The position numbers and the translations under genes were made by a program. This document shows, one piece after another, positions 5,936 through 13,775 of a DNA stretch of 20,253 bases (position 1 is its first letter; every line of letters begins with the position of its first letter). The notes under the pieces are model-generated. The model worked only from the letters and a program-made list of their open reading frames with translations, was not told where the DNA came from and ran no database searches. Origin of the DNA: an uncultured Blautia sp. (GTDB lineage: Bacteria > Bacillota > Clostridia > Lachnospirales > Lachnospiraceae); assembly GCA_934402155.1 (NCBI GenBank), contig CAKRTP010000021.1, forward strand, positions 1 through 20,253. Reading direction: 5' to 3'.

Positions 5936-8518
5936 TCAACCCTTCCTTTCGTATGGTGTTCCGACAAGCGGGAGGTCATATCTGCGGATTCCGTCATATC
6001 TGAAGTATGCATCCGCGATCGCCGGTGCAGTAGGGATCGAAGTGATCTCTCCAATACCGATTGCGCCACAGGCTACCTTGAGCCCCGGCTTATCCACAAC
6101 GATCGCCTTGATCTTCGGGATCTCATGAGAACGGAACAGTCCAAGAGAACCATACTTCTGTATCGGTCTGCAGTTTTCGTCGATCGGATACTGTTCTCTC
6201 AGTGCAAATCCCATGGACATAACAACTCCGCCCTCAATCTGTCCCTCGCAGGACAGCGGATTGATGGCCTTTCCGACATCATGTGCGGCAACCAGCTGTT
6301 CTACCTTACCGGTCTGCGGATCCAGGACACACATCTGGGTCGCATATCCATATGCCACATGAGATACCGGGTTCGGCACATTCGCACCGAGCGGATCTGT
6401 TTTTGCCAGATACTCCCCGTAATATACGATCCCCTTCATATCCTTAAGTTCTTTTCCTTTTTGCCGGTCTTCCATCAGTTTCTCACAGGCTCTGCGGCAT
6501 GCCTCTCCTGTGATCATGGTCTGTCTGGAACCGGAAGTTGTTCCGGAATCCGGAGCGATCCAGGTATTACTTCTCTCATATACAATATCATCATATTTCA
6601 GATCTGTATTGGTAACCACCATCTGCACAAGAACAGTTCCAAGCCCCTGACCAATACAGGAAGCTCCGGAATAAATGTGAAGCTTCTCATCATCCTCGAC
6701 GATCAGTTTCACGCGGCCCGTGTCCGGGATACCAACGCCGACACCGGCATTCTTCATCGCACAGCCAATTCCGACCGGTTTTCCTGCTGCTATTGCCGCA
6801 TCATAATCTTCCCTGACTGCCTCCAGAGTCTCAATAAGACCTGTGGATTCATCTACGATCTGCCCGTTCGGAAGAACTTCTCCCGGACGGATCGCATTGC
6901 GGTAACGGATCTCCCACGGAGTAATGCCGACTTTGTCTGCCATCATATTCAGCAGCGTTTCTGTCGCAAAGCAGGTCTGTGTCACACCGAATCCACGGAA
7001 AGCTCCTGCCGGCGGATTGTTTGTATAATAAGCAGTTCCCTCAATTTCAAAATTCTCATAATGATACGGACCTGCTGCATGGGTACATGCACGCTCCAGT
7101 ACAGGACCGCCAAGTGAAGCAAATGCGCCTGTATCTGAAAATACAACTGCTTTTACACCCATGATATTTCCATTCTCATCACATCCCATCGTCATATCCA
7201 TAGAGAATGGATGGCGTTTCGGATGAACAAGAAGTGATTCTGCCCTGGTCAGCTTTACCTTGACAGGTTTCTTCGTCACATAGGTAAGAAGTGATGCCAG
7301 ATGCTGTACTGTCATATCTTCCTTACCGCCGAAGCCGCCGCCTACCAGTGCATTCTGCACTTTTACTTTGTCAGTTCCAAGAAGCAGCGAGCATTCATGG
7401 AGTGTCTGATGCGCTGACTGATCTGTAGAATAAACAAAAATATCTCCGTCTTCATCATAAAAAGCCACCGCGCATTCCGGTTCCAGGAAAGCATGCTCTG
7501 TCCACGGAGTCTCGAAATGTTTCGCGATCACATATCTGGAATTTCTGATCGCTTCCTCTGCATTTCCCCTGCTGATGTGTTTATGTGCACAGATATTATT
7601 TTCTTCTTCATCAAAAACTCTCGGTGCATCCGGTGCCGCAGCTTCCTCGATCGTATGCACATGAGGAAGTACTTCGTATTCAACCTTGATAAGCTTCACA
7701 GCCTTTTCCGCTGTTTCACGATCTCTGGCTGCCACCAGTGCGATCGCATCACCCAGATAATGCACAAGGCCTCCGACCGGAATCAGAGTATACTGATCGT
7801 GTTTCAGATGACCGATCTTATTTTCTCCCGGAATATCTTCTGCGGTTACCACTGCCTCCACACCCGGAAGAGCTTTGGCTTTGGAGATATCGATCGAGAG
7901 AACTCTTGCACGTGCATATTTACTTCGAAGAGCCACTCCATAGAGCATGCCGTCCGGATAAAAATCATCCGGATATTTACCATAGCCAAGAACTTTTTCT
8001 TCAACATCAATCCTTGACACACGGCTGCCAAGTGTCCAGTTTGGATCACCATCATCCGGAAGTTCCCCTGACCTCAAAATCTTTGCTGCCAGACGGACAG
8101 CATCCATGATTTTTACATATCCTGTGCAGCGGCAGTAATTATTACGCAGCGCATACCGGATCTCGTCATCTGAAGGCTCCATATTTTCATCAAGAAGTGC
8201 TTTCGTACACATTACCATTCCAGGAATGCAGAATCCACACTGTACTGCTCCGGCCTTTCCATATGCATAGGTATATACCTGTGCTTCCCATTCTGTCAGA
8301 CCTTCTACTGTTATGATTTCCCTTCCATCCAGAGAATCTGTATCCGGGACACATGCCTTGCAGGTTTTTCCGTCAATGATCACTGTGCAGGCTCCACATG
8401 CTCCCTCACTGCATCCGTCCTTCACGGATGTCAGATGAAGCTCATCCCGGAGGAATCTTATGAGCTTCTGATTTTTTGCAGGACAAACATTCTGTCCGTT
8501 TACTTTAAATACTGCCAT
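5936..8518 (-). CDS. Selenium-dependent xanthine dehydrogenase-type hydroxylase, fused [2Fe-2S] and Mo domains
   Basis: An 860-aa fusion. Residues 1-150 are an XdhC-like domain with both [2Fe-2S] ligand sets (C36, C41, C44, C56; C94, C97, C129, C131). Residues ~165-860 are the Mo-pterin catalytic part: GGGFGGK (393-399), AFRGFG (506-511), IGQG (622-625) and catalytic Glu in [13 protein letters not shown] (E824). This layout fits the Se-dependent xanthine dehydrogenase family and resembles E. coli XdhD, which is about 100 aa longer. There is no FAD domain and no FAD gene beside it. ATG at 8518 with AGGAG 8 nt upstream; it follows ygfK after a 91-nt gap that can fold. Expected role: hydroxylation of hypoxanthine/xanthine, or the reverse reaction; the substrate is not proven by sequence. 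Confidence 0.88.
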   Translation of the reverse strand: MAVFKVNGQNVCPAKNQKLIRFLRDELHLTSVKDGCSEGACGACTVIIDGKTCKACVPDTDSLDGREIITVEGLTEWEAQVYTYAYGKAGAVQCGFCIPGMVMCTKALLDENMEPSDDEIRYALRNNYCRCTGYVKIMDAVRLAAKILRSGELPDDGDPNWTLGSRVSRIDVEEKVLGYGKYPDDFYPDGMLYGVALRSKYARARVLSIDISKAKALPGVEAVVTAEDIPGENKIGHLKHDQYTLIPVGGLVHYLGDAIALVAARDRETAEKAVKLIKVEYEVLPHVHTIEEAAAPDAPRVFDEEENNICAHKHISRGNAEEAIRNSRYVIAKHFETPWTEHAFLEPECAVAFYDEDGDIFVYSTDQSAHQTLHECSLLLGTDKVKVQNALVGGGFGGKEDMTVQHLASLLTYVTKKPVKVKLTRAESLLVHPKRHPFSMDMTMGCDENGNIMGVKAVVFSDTGAFASLGGPVLERACTHAAGPYHYENFEIEGTAYYTNNPPAGAFRGFGVTQTCFATETLLNMMADKVGITPWEIRYRNAIRPGEVLPNGQIVDESTGLIETLEAVREDYDAAIAAGKPVGIGCAMKNAGVGVGIPDTGRVKLIVEDDEKLHIYSGASCIGQGLGTVLVQMVVTNTDLKYDDIVYERSNTWIAPDSGTTSGSRQTMITGEACRRACEKLMEDRQKGKELKDMKGIVYYGEYLAKTDPLGANVPNPVSHVAYGYATQMCVLDPQTGKVEQLVAAHDVGKAINPLSCEGQIEGGVVMSMGFALREQYPIDENCRPIQKYGSLGLFRSHEIPKIKAIVVDKPGLKVACGAIGIGEITSIPTAPAIADAYFRYDGIRRYDLPLVGTPYERKG

Positions 8519-8539
8519 AGTGGATTCTCCTTTCCTGTT

Positions 8540-8596
8540 CTGCCGGGCATCAGATGCCGGGGCCTCCCCACTTGATTAAGAAGCAGGATCCGGCAG
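8540..8596 (-). other. Foldable RNA segment between ygfK and the fused hydroxylase gene
   Basis: Minus-strand RNA can pair 8590-8596 with 8540-8546 (7 bp, CTGCCGG/CCGGCAG), enclosing GGGG-AGG-CCCC (8559-8569) and GCAT-CTG-ATGC (8547-8557). An alternative 5-bp stem GGCAT/ATGCC competes with the outer stem. The Shine-Dalgarno of the next gene (8527-8531) lies 9 nt beyond. No U-tract follows, so it is not a terminator; an RNA processing or translation-control element is possible. Confidence 0.4.
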
Positions 8597-8609
8597 CCTG
8601 TCCCTGATA

Positions 8610-10361
8610 TTACCCTAACAGGTAAGTATAGTTATTGATTACAGCACAGATAAGATTTGACAGTCCCTCACTCAGGATACCTGCAGGCTCATCTGCTTTT
8701 ACAGTTTCTTCCTTGTCTCCGACTCTTATTCTGATTTCTTTATTCTCTGCATCAAGTACAGTGAAACCACTGTTTGTACTGTCCTTCATATCTTCTTCTG
8801 TTGCAAATAATGTAAATTTGTCCTTATATGGTGCTCCTGCATACTGGCAGAAGGAACGGCAGTTGCCGCACTCATTGCACATGTAATCAACATGAAGAAT
8901 CTGCAGAAGTTCCATTTCCGGTACTTCGATCAGAACATTTGCACGGTTCGGACATACATCTGCACAGTTTCCGCAGACACGTTTGTGCGCTGTAAATTCT
9001 TTGTTTTCCGGGGCATCTTTTTTCTTAAGACAGTCAAGAAGAGGAGATTTTTCTTCCATTCTCTTTCCTGCTTTCTTTGTGCCCTTCTTATAATTTGCAT
9101 TTTCAAGTGCATCTGCTGCCAGCTTCTTCACTTCTTCTACGTTGACCTTTCCGCCCTTTTCAAGCTGGCATTCAGCCACCTTTTCTGCGATACGGGTCAT
9201 CCATTTGTAACCGCCCGGTTTGAGAAGAACTGTTGCCACTGTGACCGGCCAGATACCACAACCTGCGATCTGATCAATATTCTTCTGATCAGCACCGCCT
9301 GAGAAGGACATCGGAAGTTCTCCGTCAAAAGATTCTGCCAGGCGCGCTGCCACTGTGATAGAAAGAGGGAACAGTGCCTTTCCGGACATATACATTTCCT
9401 CACCCGGAAGCTCCTGTCTCCTGATATCTACCGGGAAAGTATTTGTCAGCTTCACACCAAAGGAAAGTCCTTCCTGCGCTGCTGTCTCTTTGAGACGTTT
9501 CAGCATCGGAACTGCATCCTCATACTGCAGATCATCCTTGAAGTGGAAATCTGTAAATGCCATATAGTCATATCCCAGATCATCCATTGCCTTACGCACA
9601 AATTCATATCCGAGAAGCGTCGGGTTGCATTTTACATAGGTATTGATATGTTTTTCTCTGAGAAGGTACATGACAATGTTCTCAATCTCCTGAGGAGGAC
9701 ATCCATGCATGGTAGAAAGTGTAATAGAATTACAGATTTCTGACGGAATCGCCTCGATATCCTCTCTGGTCACATGCTCAAAGAGATCGATGTGCTCAAG
9801 AAGCCATGTTCTGCACTCTTTGAAAATTTCTGTGTCACGGGCATCCTTCATACCTTCGATAAAATCATCGATCTTTTTGTCTTTGATTCCTTCAAGATTA
9901 TATCCGCAGGACATATTGAACTGGAATCCATCCGGACTTCCAAGTCCGAACTCTCTGGAAATCACATGAAGTGCCATCCAGCCCTTGATGTACTCGCCCA
10001 TTGCCTGAGGAACATAAAGCTCTGTAGACCATTCACAGTTATATGCCTCATCCTCTGCCACGATACATGGTTTCGGAACGCAGGCAGAAAGCTCCGGACC
10101 ATCCATCTTCTGTACTGTCTTCAGCTCAAAGAATCTTGCTCCTGCATAGTAAGCTGCCACCAGATTCTGTGCAAGCTGTGTGTGCGGACCTGCAGCCGGT
10201 CCGACAGGATTTTCCAGTTTTCGCCCGAAAATCTCTGTTATTTTTTCCGGATCAGCCACATATGCCTTCTGAATTCCGAAAACCTGTCCTGTTGTCTTAT
10301 GTTCCTCTAATATCCATTCCATTAACTGTCCAAAAGGAATACTCTTCATAATATCACTCAT
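8610..10361 (-). CDS. ygfK: YgfK-type flavin/iron-sulfur oxidoreductase lacking the GltD-like domain
   Basis: Named 'putative selenate reductase subunit YgfK', but its genes sit in purine/urate catabolic clusters and a reductive step on purines is the more likely role. Residues ~1-430 match the dihydroorotate dehydrogenase-like flavin barrel (NPVGPAAGPHTQLAQN at 51-66, STMHGCPP at 216-223, GEEMYMSG at 320-327, SFSGGAD at 352-358). Residues ~460-515 are a ferredoxin domain (C463, C466, C470; C495, C498, C501, C505). The protein is 583 aa, against about 1,030 for E. coli YgfK (from memory); the missing part corresponds to the central FAD/NAD(P)H GltD-like domain. The frame is intact, so this is an architecture and not a broken gene. 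Start: a TTG at 10388 is possible, but the ATG at 10361 (MSDIMKSIPF, as in E. coli) has GGGAG upstream and is chosen. Confidence 0.88.
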   Translation of the reverse strand: MSDIMKSIPFGQLMEWILEEHKTTGQVFGIQKAYVADPEKITEIFGRKLENPVGPAAGPHTQLAQNLVAAYYAGARFFELKTVQKMDGPELSACVPKPCIVAEDEAYNCEWSTELYVPQAMGEYIKGWMALHVISREFGLGSPDGFQFNMSCGYNLEGIKDKKIDDFIEGMKDARDTEIFKECRTWLLEHIDLFEHVTREDIEAIPSEICNSITLSTMHGCPPQEIENIVMYLLREKHINTYVKCNPTLLGYEFVRKAMDDLGYDYMAFTDFHFKDDLQYEDAVPMLKRLKETAAQEGLSFGVKLTNTFPVDIRRQELPGEEMYMSGKALFPLSITVAARLAESFDGELPMSFSGGADQKNIDQIAGCGIWPVTVATVLLKPGGYKWMTRIAEKVAECQLEKGGKVNVEEVKKLAADALENANYKKGTKKAGKRMEEKSPLLDCLKKKDAPENKEFTAHKRVCGNCADVCPNRANVLIEVPEMELLQILHVDYMCNECGNCRSFCQYAGAPYKDKFTLFATEEDMKDSTNSGFTVLDAENKEIRIRVGDKEETVKADEPAGILSEGLSNLICAVINNYTYLLG

Positions 10362-10412
10362 ATTTGTTTTCTCCCTGTAATTTCCCAATACAAAACAATA
10401 CGCATCAAAATA

Positions 10413-11744
10413 TCAGCTGTTGATGTCTTCTGCAAGTGCCTTTGCAGCCTGACGGCAGTCTGCCATTACTTTTGCCTCATCACATACAAGAACTTCCCGA
10501 TCTTTCATGAGAACCTTTCCATTACAGATGGTTGTCTGTACCATGGAACCGTTCACTCCAAACAGCAGATGGCTGTTGATATTGTTCTCATTCATCGGAG
10601 TCAGCGGATCATAGTCTGCCACGATCACATCTGCTGCCGCACCTTCTCTCAGAATGCCAAGCTCTTTCTTAAAGTAACGGTTTGCAATCTTTGCATTTCC
10701 CTCAAAAAGCATCTGCGGAACTTCTCCCCAGGCAGCATTCGGATCACAGAGATGATGCTTGTGAAGGATGTTTGCCACCTTCCAGGATTCCATCATATCA
10801 TGGGTATAACCATCTGTGCCAAGTCCGGTAAGGATTCCCTTATGCACCAGTTCCATGGTAGGAGGACAGCCACAGGCATTTCCCATATTGGATTCCGGAT
10901 TGTGTACGACCATAGTATCCGTCTCTTTGATAAGATCCATCTCATGTTCATTGATATAGATACAATGTCCAAGCAGAGTCTTCGGACCAAGGATATCCCA
11001 GTCATACAGTCTGTCCACGATCCGTTTGCTGTGTTCTTTCAGGCACTGATGAAGATCATAGATTCCCTCTGCCACATGGATATGATATCCCACTCCCTCC
11101 GGTTTCAGTTCCCGGCATAATGCCATTGTCTCATCTGAGATCGTAAAGGAAGCATGCATTCCCATCATCGCAGCCAGCATATCACTGTCATCCTGCTGAG
11201 CATGTTTGATAAAATCGACATTTTCCATCACAGACTCTCTGGATTTCTCCATTCCGTCTCTGTCTGAGATCTCATAGCACAGACAGGTACGAATGCCGAG
11301 ATCCTTCGCAGCTTCCTCGATCTGATGCAGCGAGCCTGTAATATGACCAAAGCTGGCATGATGATCGAACACTGTTGTCACACCGTTTTTGATCGAATCA
11401 ATATATGTCGCATATGCAGAAAGCTTCGTCTGCTCCAGAGTAAGATGACGGTCGATATTCCACCACATGCCATCCAGAATATCCAGAAAGCCCTGTGGAT
11501 GATATCCGTTTACACTTAATCCTCTGGCAAATGCACTGTAAATATGCTCATGTGCATTTATAAATGCCGGCATGATGAGTCCACCCCGTGCATCTATAAA
11601 TTCCGCATCAGGAAATGCTTTCTTGACTTCATCAGTTACCCCCACCATCTTTATGGTGTTTCCATCCATGGCAACTGCTCCGTTCTCAACCAGTGCACAG
11701 GATGCGTCCCTTGTGATCATTCTTCCGTTTCCAACAATCAGCAT
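10413..11744 (-). CDS. ssnA: SsnA, putative aminohydrolase (amidohydrolase superfamily)
   Basis: 443-aa metal-dependent hydrolase of the guanine deaminase/chlorohydrolase branch, matching the ~440 aa of E. coli SsnA. Metal ligands are visible: HEH at H65/H67, HIH at 221-223, H260 (LLGHC) and D311 (GLGTDG). The small N- and C-terminal strands of the composite beta-sandwich flank the barrel. SsnA is found with YgfK and the Se-dependent hydroxylases in anaerobic purine degradation; it may deaminate or ring-open a purine or reduced purine (inference). First gene of its operon: ATG at 11744 with AAGGAGGAG upstream, promoter about 115 bp upstream. ygfK follows after 51 bp. Confidence 0.9.
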   Translation of the reverse strand: MLIVGNGRMITRDASCALVENGAVAMDGNTIKMVGVTDEVKKAFPDAEFIDARGGLIMPAFINAHEHIYSAFARGLSVNGYHPQGFLDILDGMWWNIDRHLTLEQTKLSAYATYIDSIKNGVTTVFDHHASFGHITGSLHQIEEAAKDLGIRTCLCYEISDRDGMEKSRESVMENVDFIKHAQQDDSDMLAAMMGMHASFTISDETMALCRELKPEGVGYHIHVAEGIYDLHQCLKEHSKRIVDRLYDWDILGPKTLLGHCIYINEHEMDLIKETDTMVVHNPESNMGNACGCPPTMELVHKGILTGLGTDGYTHDMMESWKVANILHKHHLCDPNAAWGEVPQMLFEGNAKIANRYFKKELGILREGAAADVIVADYDPLTPMNENNINSHLLFGVNGSMVQTTICNGKVLMKDREVLVCDEAKVMADCRQAAKALAEDINS

Positions 11745-11834
11745 AAAGATTTCTCCTCCTTATCTTGTTAATTATTTCCAACGCTCAATCCTTATGATCC
11801 ATCGGATTTAGATATTTTATACTATTACTCTAAC

Positions 11835-11850
11835 ATACTTTGTGCAGTAT
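11835..11850 (-). promoter_or_regulatory. Inverted repeat at the predicted ssnA transcription start
   Basis: ATACT-N6-AGTAT (11835-11839 and 11846-11850), lying about +1 to +16 of the predicted transcript. The position suits a repressor operator or a small 5' hairpin; short enough to arise by chance. Confidence 0.35.
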
Positions 11851-11857
11851 TTCAACT

Positions 11858-11886
11858 ATAATACGCAAAATATTTTTGTATATCAA
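11858..11886 (-). promoter_or_regulatory. Predicted sigma-A promoter of the ssnA-ygfK operon
   Basis: On the minus strand TTGATA (11886-11881), 17-nt spacer, TATTAT (11863-11858), five of six matches to consensus in each box. It lies just after the terminator of the preceding cob operon, with an AT-rich upstream stretch. The leader to ssnA would be about 107 nt, with no aptamer recognised. Confidence 0.75.
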
Positions 11887-11900
11887 AATATTTTTGTATA
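11866..11900 (-). repeat. Tandem 17-bp direct repeat over the ssnA promoter
   Basis: Two identical 17-bp units (11866-11882 and 11884-11900, plus strand CAAAATATTTTTGTATA), period 18 bp. Each contains a near-palindrome CAAAAT-A-TTTTTG with one mismatched pair. The first covers the spacer and the edge of the -35, the second lies just upstream of the -35. Candidate paired operator or UP-like element. Confidence 0.65.
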
Positions 11901-11927
11901 TTTCTGTCGGTTCCAGCTGCAATAAAA

Positions 11928-11969
11928 AAAAACACAGCAACAGAACTTTCGCCCCATTGCTGTGTTTTT
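11928..11969 (-). terminator. Terminator of the cob operon
   Basis: Inverted repeat 11928-11940 / 11957-11969 (13 bp, core CACAGCAA/TTGCTGTG, 16-nt loop), with an A run on one side and a T run on the other. On the minus strand it lies about 40 nt after the cobC stop, followed by nine Ts. It separates the cob genes from ssnA. Confidence 0.85.
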
Positions 11970-12008
11970 CTCCTTATCCTGTTTTATTCCGCTTCCATGT
12001 AAAGATTC

Positions 12009-12614
12009 TCAATCGGCAGAAATCTCCACCTTCTTTGCATACTGAAATTTCCTTTCTGCATCCTCCCATTTCTTCGGATCCAGTTCCACCCGGTAGCCAT
12101 CTCCATTTCCGACATGCCATTCATAAAAAGCCTTCTTCGGAAGTGCATAAGCTTCCATAATATTCATGATCGTGCCACCATGAACCACCAGTGCCGCCTC
12201 TGTGATCTCCTCATTTCTGCAGATTTCCAGCACTTCCTCAAATCCTTTAAGATTCCTGTCCGCGCACGCTTCTTTGCTTTCTCCGCCGGGAAACGGCAAA
12301 GTCCCGTTGCTGTCGATCCATTCCTGATAATGCGGATTGTCTGCAAGTTCTTTATAATTTTTATTTTCAAACTCACCAAAGTCGCATTCCGCAAGAAGTT
12401 CCACCACTCTTTGCTCCTGCATGCCAAACAGTATTTCCGCCGTCTCTCTGCATCGTTTCAGAGGACTCACGAACAGAGCCTGCACCTTCGGATATCTGTC
12501 TGTGCCAAGAAGCTTCCGTCCTTCTTCACAGAGAGGTTCATCTGTCACACCAATGTATCTCTGGTGACGGTTTCCCTCTGTCATCCCATGGCGGATCAGC
12601 CAGAGCCTAAGCAT
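12009..12614 (-). CDS. cobC: CobC-like histidine phosphatase (alpha-ribazole phosphatase)
   Basis: 201-aa histidine phosphatase-superfamily protein. The RHG signature is R8-H9-G10 (LIRHGMTEGN), with the second Arg in SPLKRCRETA (about R54), the acidic residue in CDFGEFE (79-82) and the second His in VVHGG (H145). In cobalamin synthesis this enzyme removes the phosphate from alpha-ribazole-5'-phosphate or adenosylcobalamin phosphate. The superfamily is broad; the assignment rests on the neighbouring cobT, cobU and cobS. ATG at 12614 overlaps the upstream gene by 8 bp; last gene before a strong terminator. Confidence 0.8.
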   Translation of the reverse strand: MLRLWLIRHGMTEGNRHQRYIGVTDEPLCEEGRKLLGTDRYPKVQALFVSPLKRCRETAEILFGMQEQRVVELLAECDFGEFENKNYKELADNPHYQEWIDSNGTLPFPGGESKEACADRNLKGFEEVLEICRNEEITEAALVVHGGTIMNIMEAYALPKKAFYEWHVGNGDGYRVELDPKKWEDAERKFQYAKKVEISAD

Positions 12615-12987
12615 CTTTGATCACCGTCCCAATCCCGCAGGCAACCCTTGTCACACGATGGCTGAATCCTGCCAGTTTTGTACAGATCCTGCCGACAGCC
12701 TCACGGTAAGCCCTGTCAAAGGCATCGATCGGCACAACACCGTATCCGACTTCATCCGATACCAGGATCACATCCGGATTCACACGGATCAGATCCTCCG
12801 CAAGTCTGTCTACTGCCTTTCCTGCTTTCATTTCTTTTCGGATATATTCATGAAATCCCAGAATACCCTCTGCATGGGAGATACTCTCCCAATCCGCTTC
12901 TGCGCCGTTTACCCAGGTCACCTGCGGATATCTCTTCTCTGCCAGGGCACTTTTTCCCTGAAAAGCGCCTCCAATCATCATTTCCAT
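12607..12987 (-). CDS. Short CobU-like protein (adenosylcobinamide kinase-type, second copy)
   Basis: 126 aa, clearly shorter than CobU (~180). It keeps the P-loop GGAFQGKS (6-13) and a good CobU-type C-terminal half: VILVSDEVGYGVVP (73-86), then a R..G....LA segment and a C-terminal GIGTVIK like the end of E. coli CobU. The middle part of CobU, with the IAT strand and the histidine that carries the GMP intermediate, is missing. The protein could keep nucleotide binding or kinase activity but should not guanylylate through that His. Start: ATG at 12987 with TAGGAG upstream, 11 bp after the cobS stop; the longer frame up to 13062 lies inside cobS and lacks CobU similarity. Confidence 0.75.
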   Translation of the reverse strand: MEMMIGGAFQGKSALAEKRYPQVTWVNGAEADWESISHAEGILGFHEYIRKEMKAGKAVDRLAEDLIRVNPDVILVSDEVGYGVVPIDAFDRAYREAVGRICTKLAGFSHRVTRVACGIGTVIKDA

Positions 12988-12998
12988 AATCAACACTC

Positions 12999-13775
12999 CT
13001 ATGTCGGACAAACCACGGTCAGGACTGCCAGCACAAGCACTGTCCATGCCTCGCAGAGACACAGGAAATACCCTGACAGATCTCCTGTCGTTCCTCCGAA
13101 ATATTTCATCGCCTTATGTTTATAAAAAGCAAAAACGATCACAGCCGTAATAAACGTCACCACACCATAAACCGGCTGGATCAGGATCATCCCCACTGCC
13201 AGAATCACAAGGTAGACAACCAGCGTATTTCTTACTGTCTGGTCCTGCGCCTTGCGGGAAAACTCCGCTACCGTACCACCTGCGTTGGCTTTTGGCAGAG
13301 TGATCACCCCGATTCCGGAAAAGCATCTTGATACCATATATCCAAGTGCCAGGATCTTAATCGCTGTCCGGTTTCCGACAATCTGACTGAAGCCGCCATA
13401 TAAAACCAGAAAATACACGCACGCTGTGATCACCGCAAACGCACCTGCATGAGAATCCTTGAGGATCTCCAGCCTCTTTTCCCTGTCTCTCCATGAACTC
13501 AGGGCATCCGAAGTATCAAGAAGCCCATCCACATGAATTCCTCCGGTCACCAGAACCGGCACAAGGATCAGTGCCACCGCTGTAAATCCTGTTCCAAATC
13601 CAAAATATTCTCCCAGCCAGTCAACCACAAGAGTGAGCACACCGGCGGCAAATCCGACAAACGGAAAAAAGCACAGCATGTAGCGCATATTCTCTTCCGT
13701 CCAGTCTGCCTGCGGCATGGGAATCTTGGAAAACATGGCAAAAGCGATCTTAAAACTGTTCCACAGACTCTTCAC
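12999..13775 (-). CDS. cobS: CobS, adenosylcobinamide-GDP ribazoletransferase
   Basis: Integral membrane enzyme that joins adenosylcobinamide-GDP and alpha-ribazole (phosphate), the last main step of cobalamin nucleotide-loop assembly. 258 aa, the normal length. Family motifs: GGIHVDGLLDTSDA (78-91) and KDSHAGAF (106-113) with their acidic residues, GGTTGDLSG near the C-terminus, and several hydrophobic segments. Start: a GTG at 13775 with AAGGAGG 8 nt upstream, giving the usual opening KSLWNSFKIA; an ATG at 13814 is possible but would put the Shine-Dalgarno inside the gene. The start overlaps the end of cobU by 26 bp. Confidence 0.88.
   Translation of the reverse strand: MKSLWNSFKIAFAMFSKIPMPQADWTEENMRYMLCFFPFVGFAAGVLTLVVDWLGEYFGFGTGFTAVALILVPVLVTGGIHVDGLLDTSDALSSWRDREKRLEILKDSHAGAFAVITACVYFLVLYGGFSQIVGNRTAIKILALGYMVSRCFSGIGVITLPKANAGGTVAEFSRKAQDQTVRNTLVVYLVILAVGMILIQPVYGVVTFITAVIVFAFYKHKAMKYFGGTTGDLSGYFLCLCEAWTVLVLAVLTVVCPT

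Noticed and set aside
5936..5939. TTG start for the polyferredoxin at 5939, overlapping the hydroxylase stop.
   Set aside because: The ATG at 5933 two codons later has AGGAAGG at ideal spacing.
6125..7117. Plus-strand open frame of 330 codons opposite the fused hydroxylase gene.
   Set aside because: Antisense to a strongly conserved Mo hydroxylase coding region; composition is that of a shadow frame (many Cys, His, Ile runs) with no recognisable domain.
2835..8518. Selenocysteine (in-frame TGA) in the hydroxylases.
   Set aside because: No internal TGA in these frames; selenium in this enzyme class is a labile ligand of the Mo centre, consistent with yqeB and yqeC.
11745..11857. Purine-type riboswitch in the ssnA leader.
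   Set aside because: The leader is AT-rich with only short hairpins (ATCC-GAT-GGAT and the inverted repeat at its start); the conserved purine aptamer core is not present.
12988..13062. Longer N-terminus for the short CobU-like protein.
   Set aside because: The extra 25 codons overlap cobS, show no CobU similarity, and a good ribosome site precedes the ATG at 12987.
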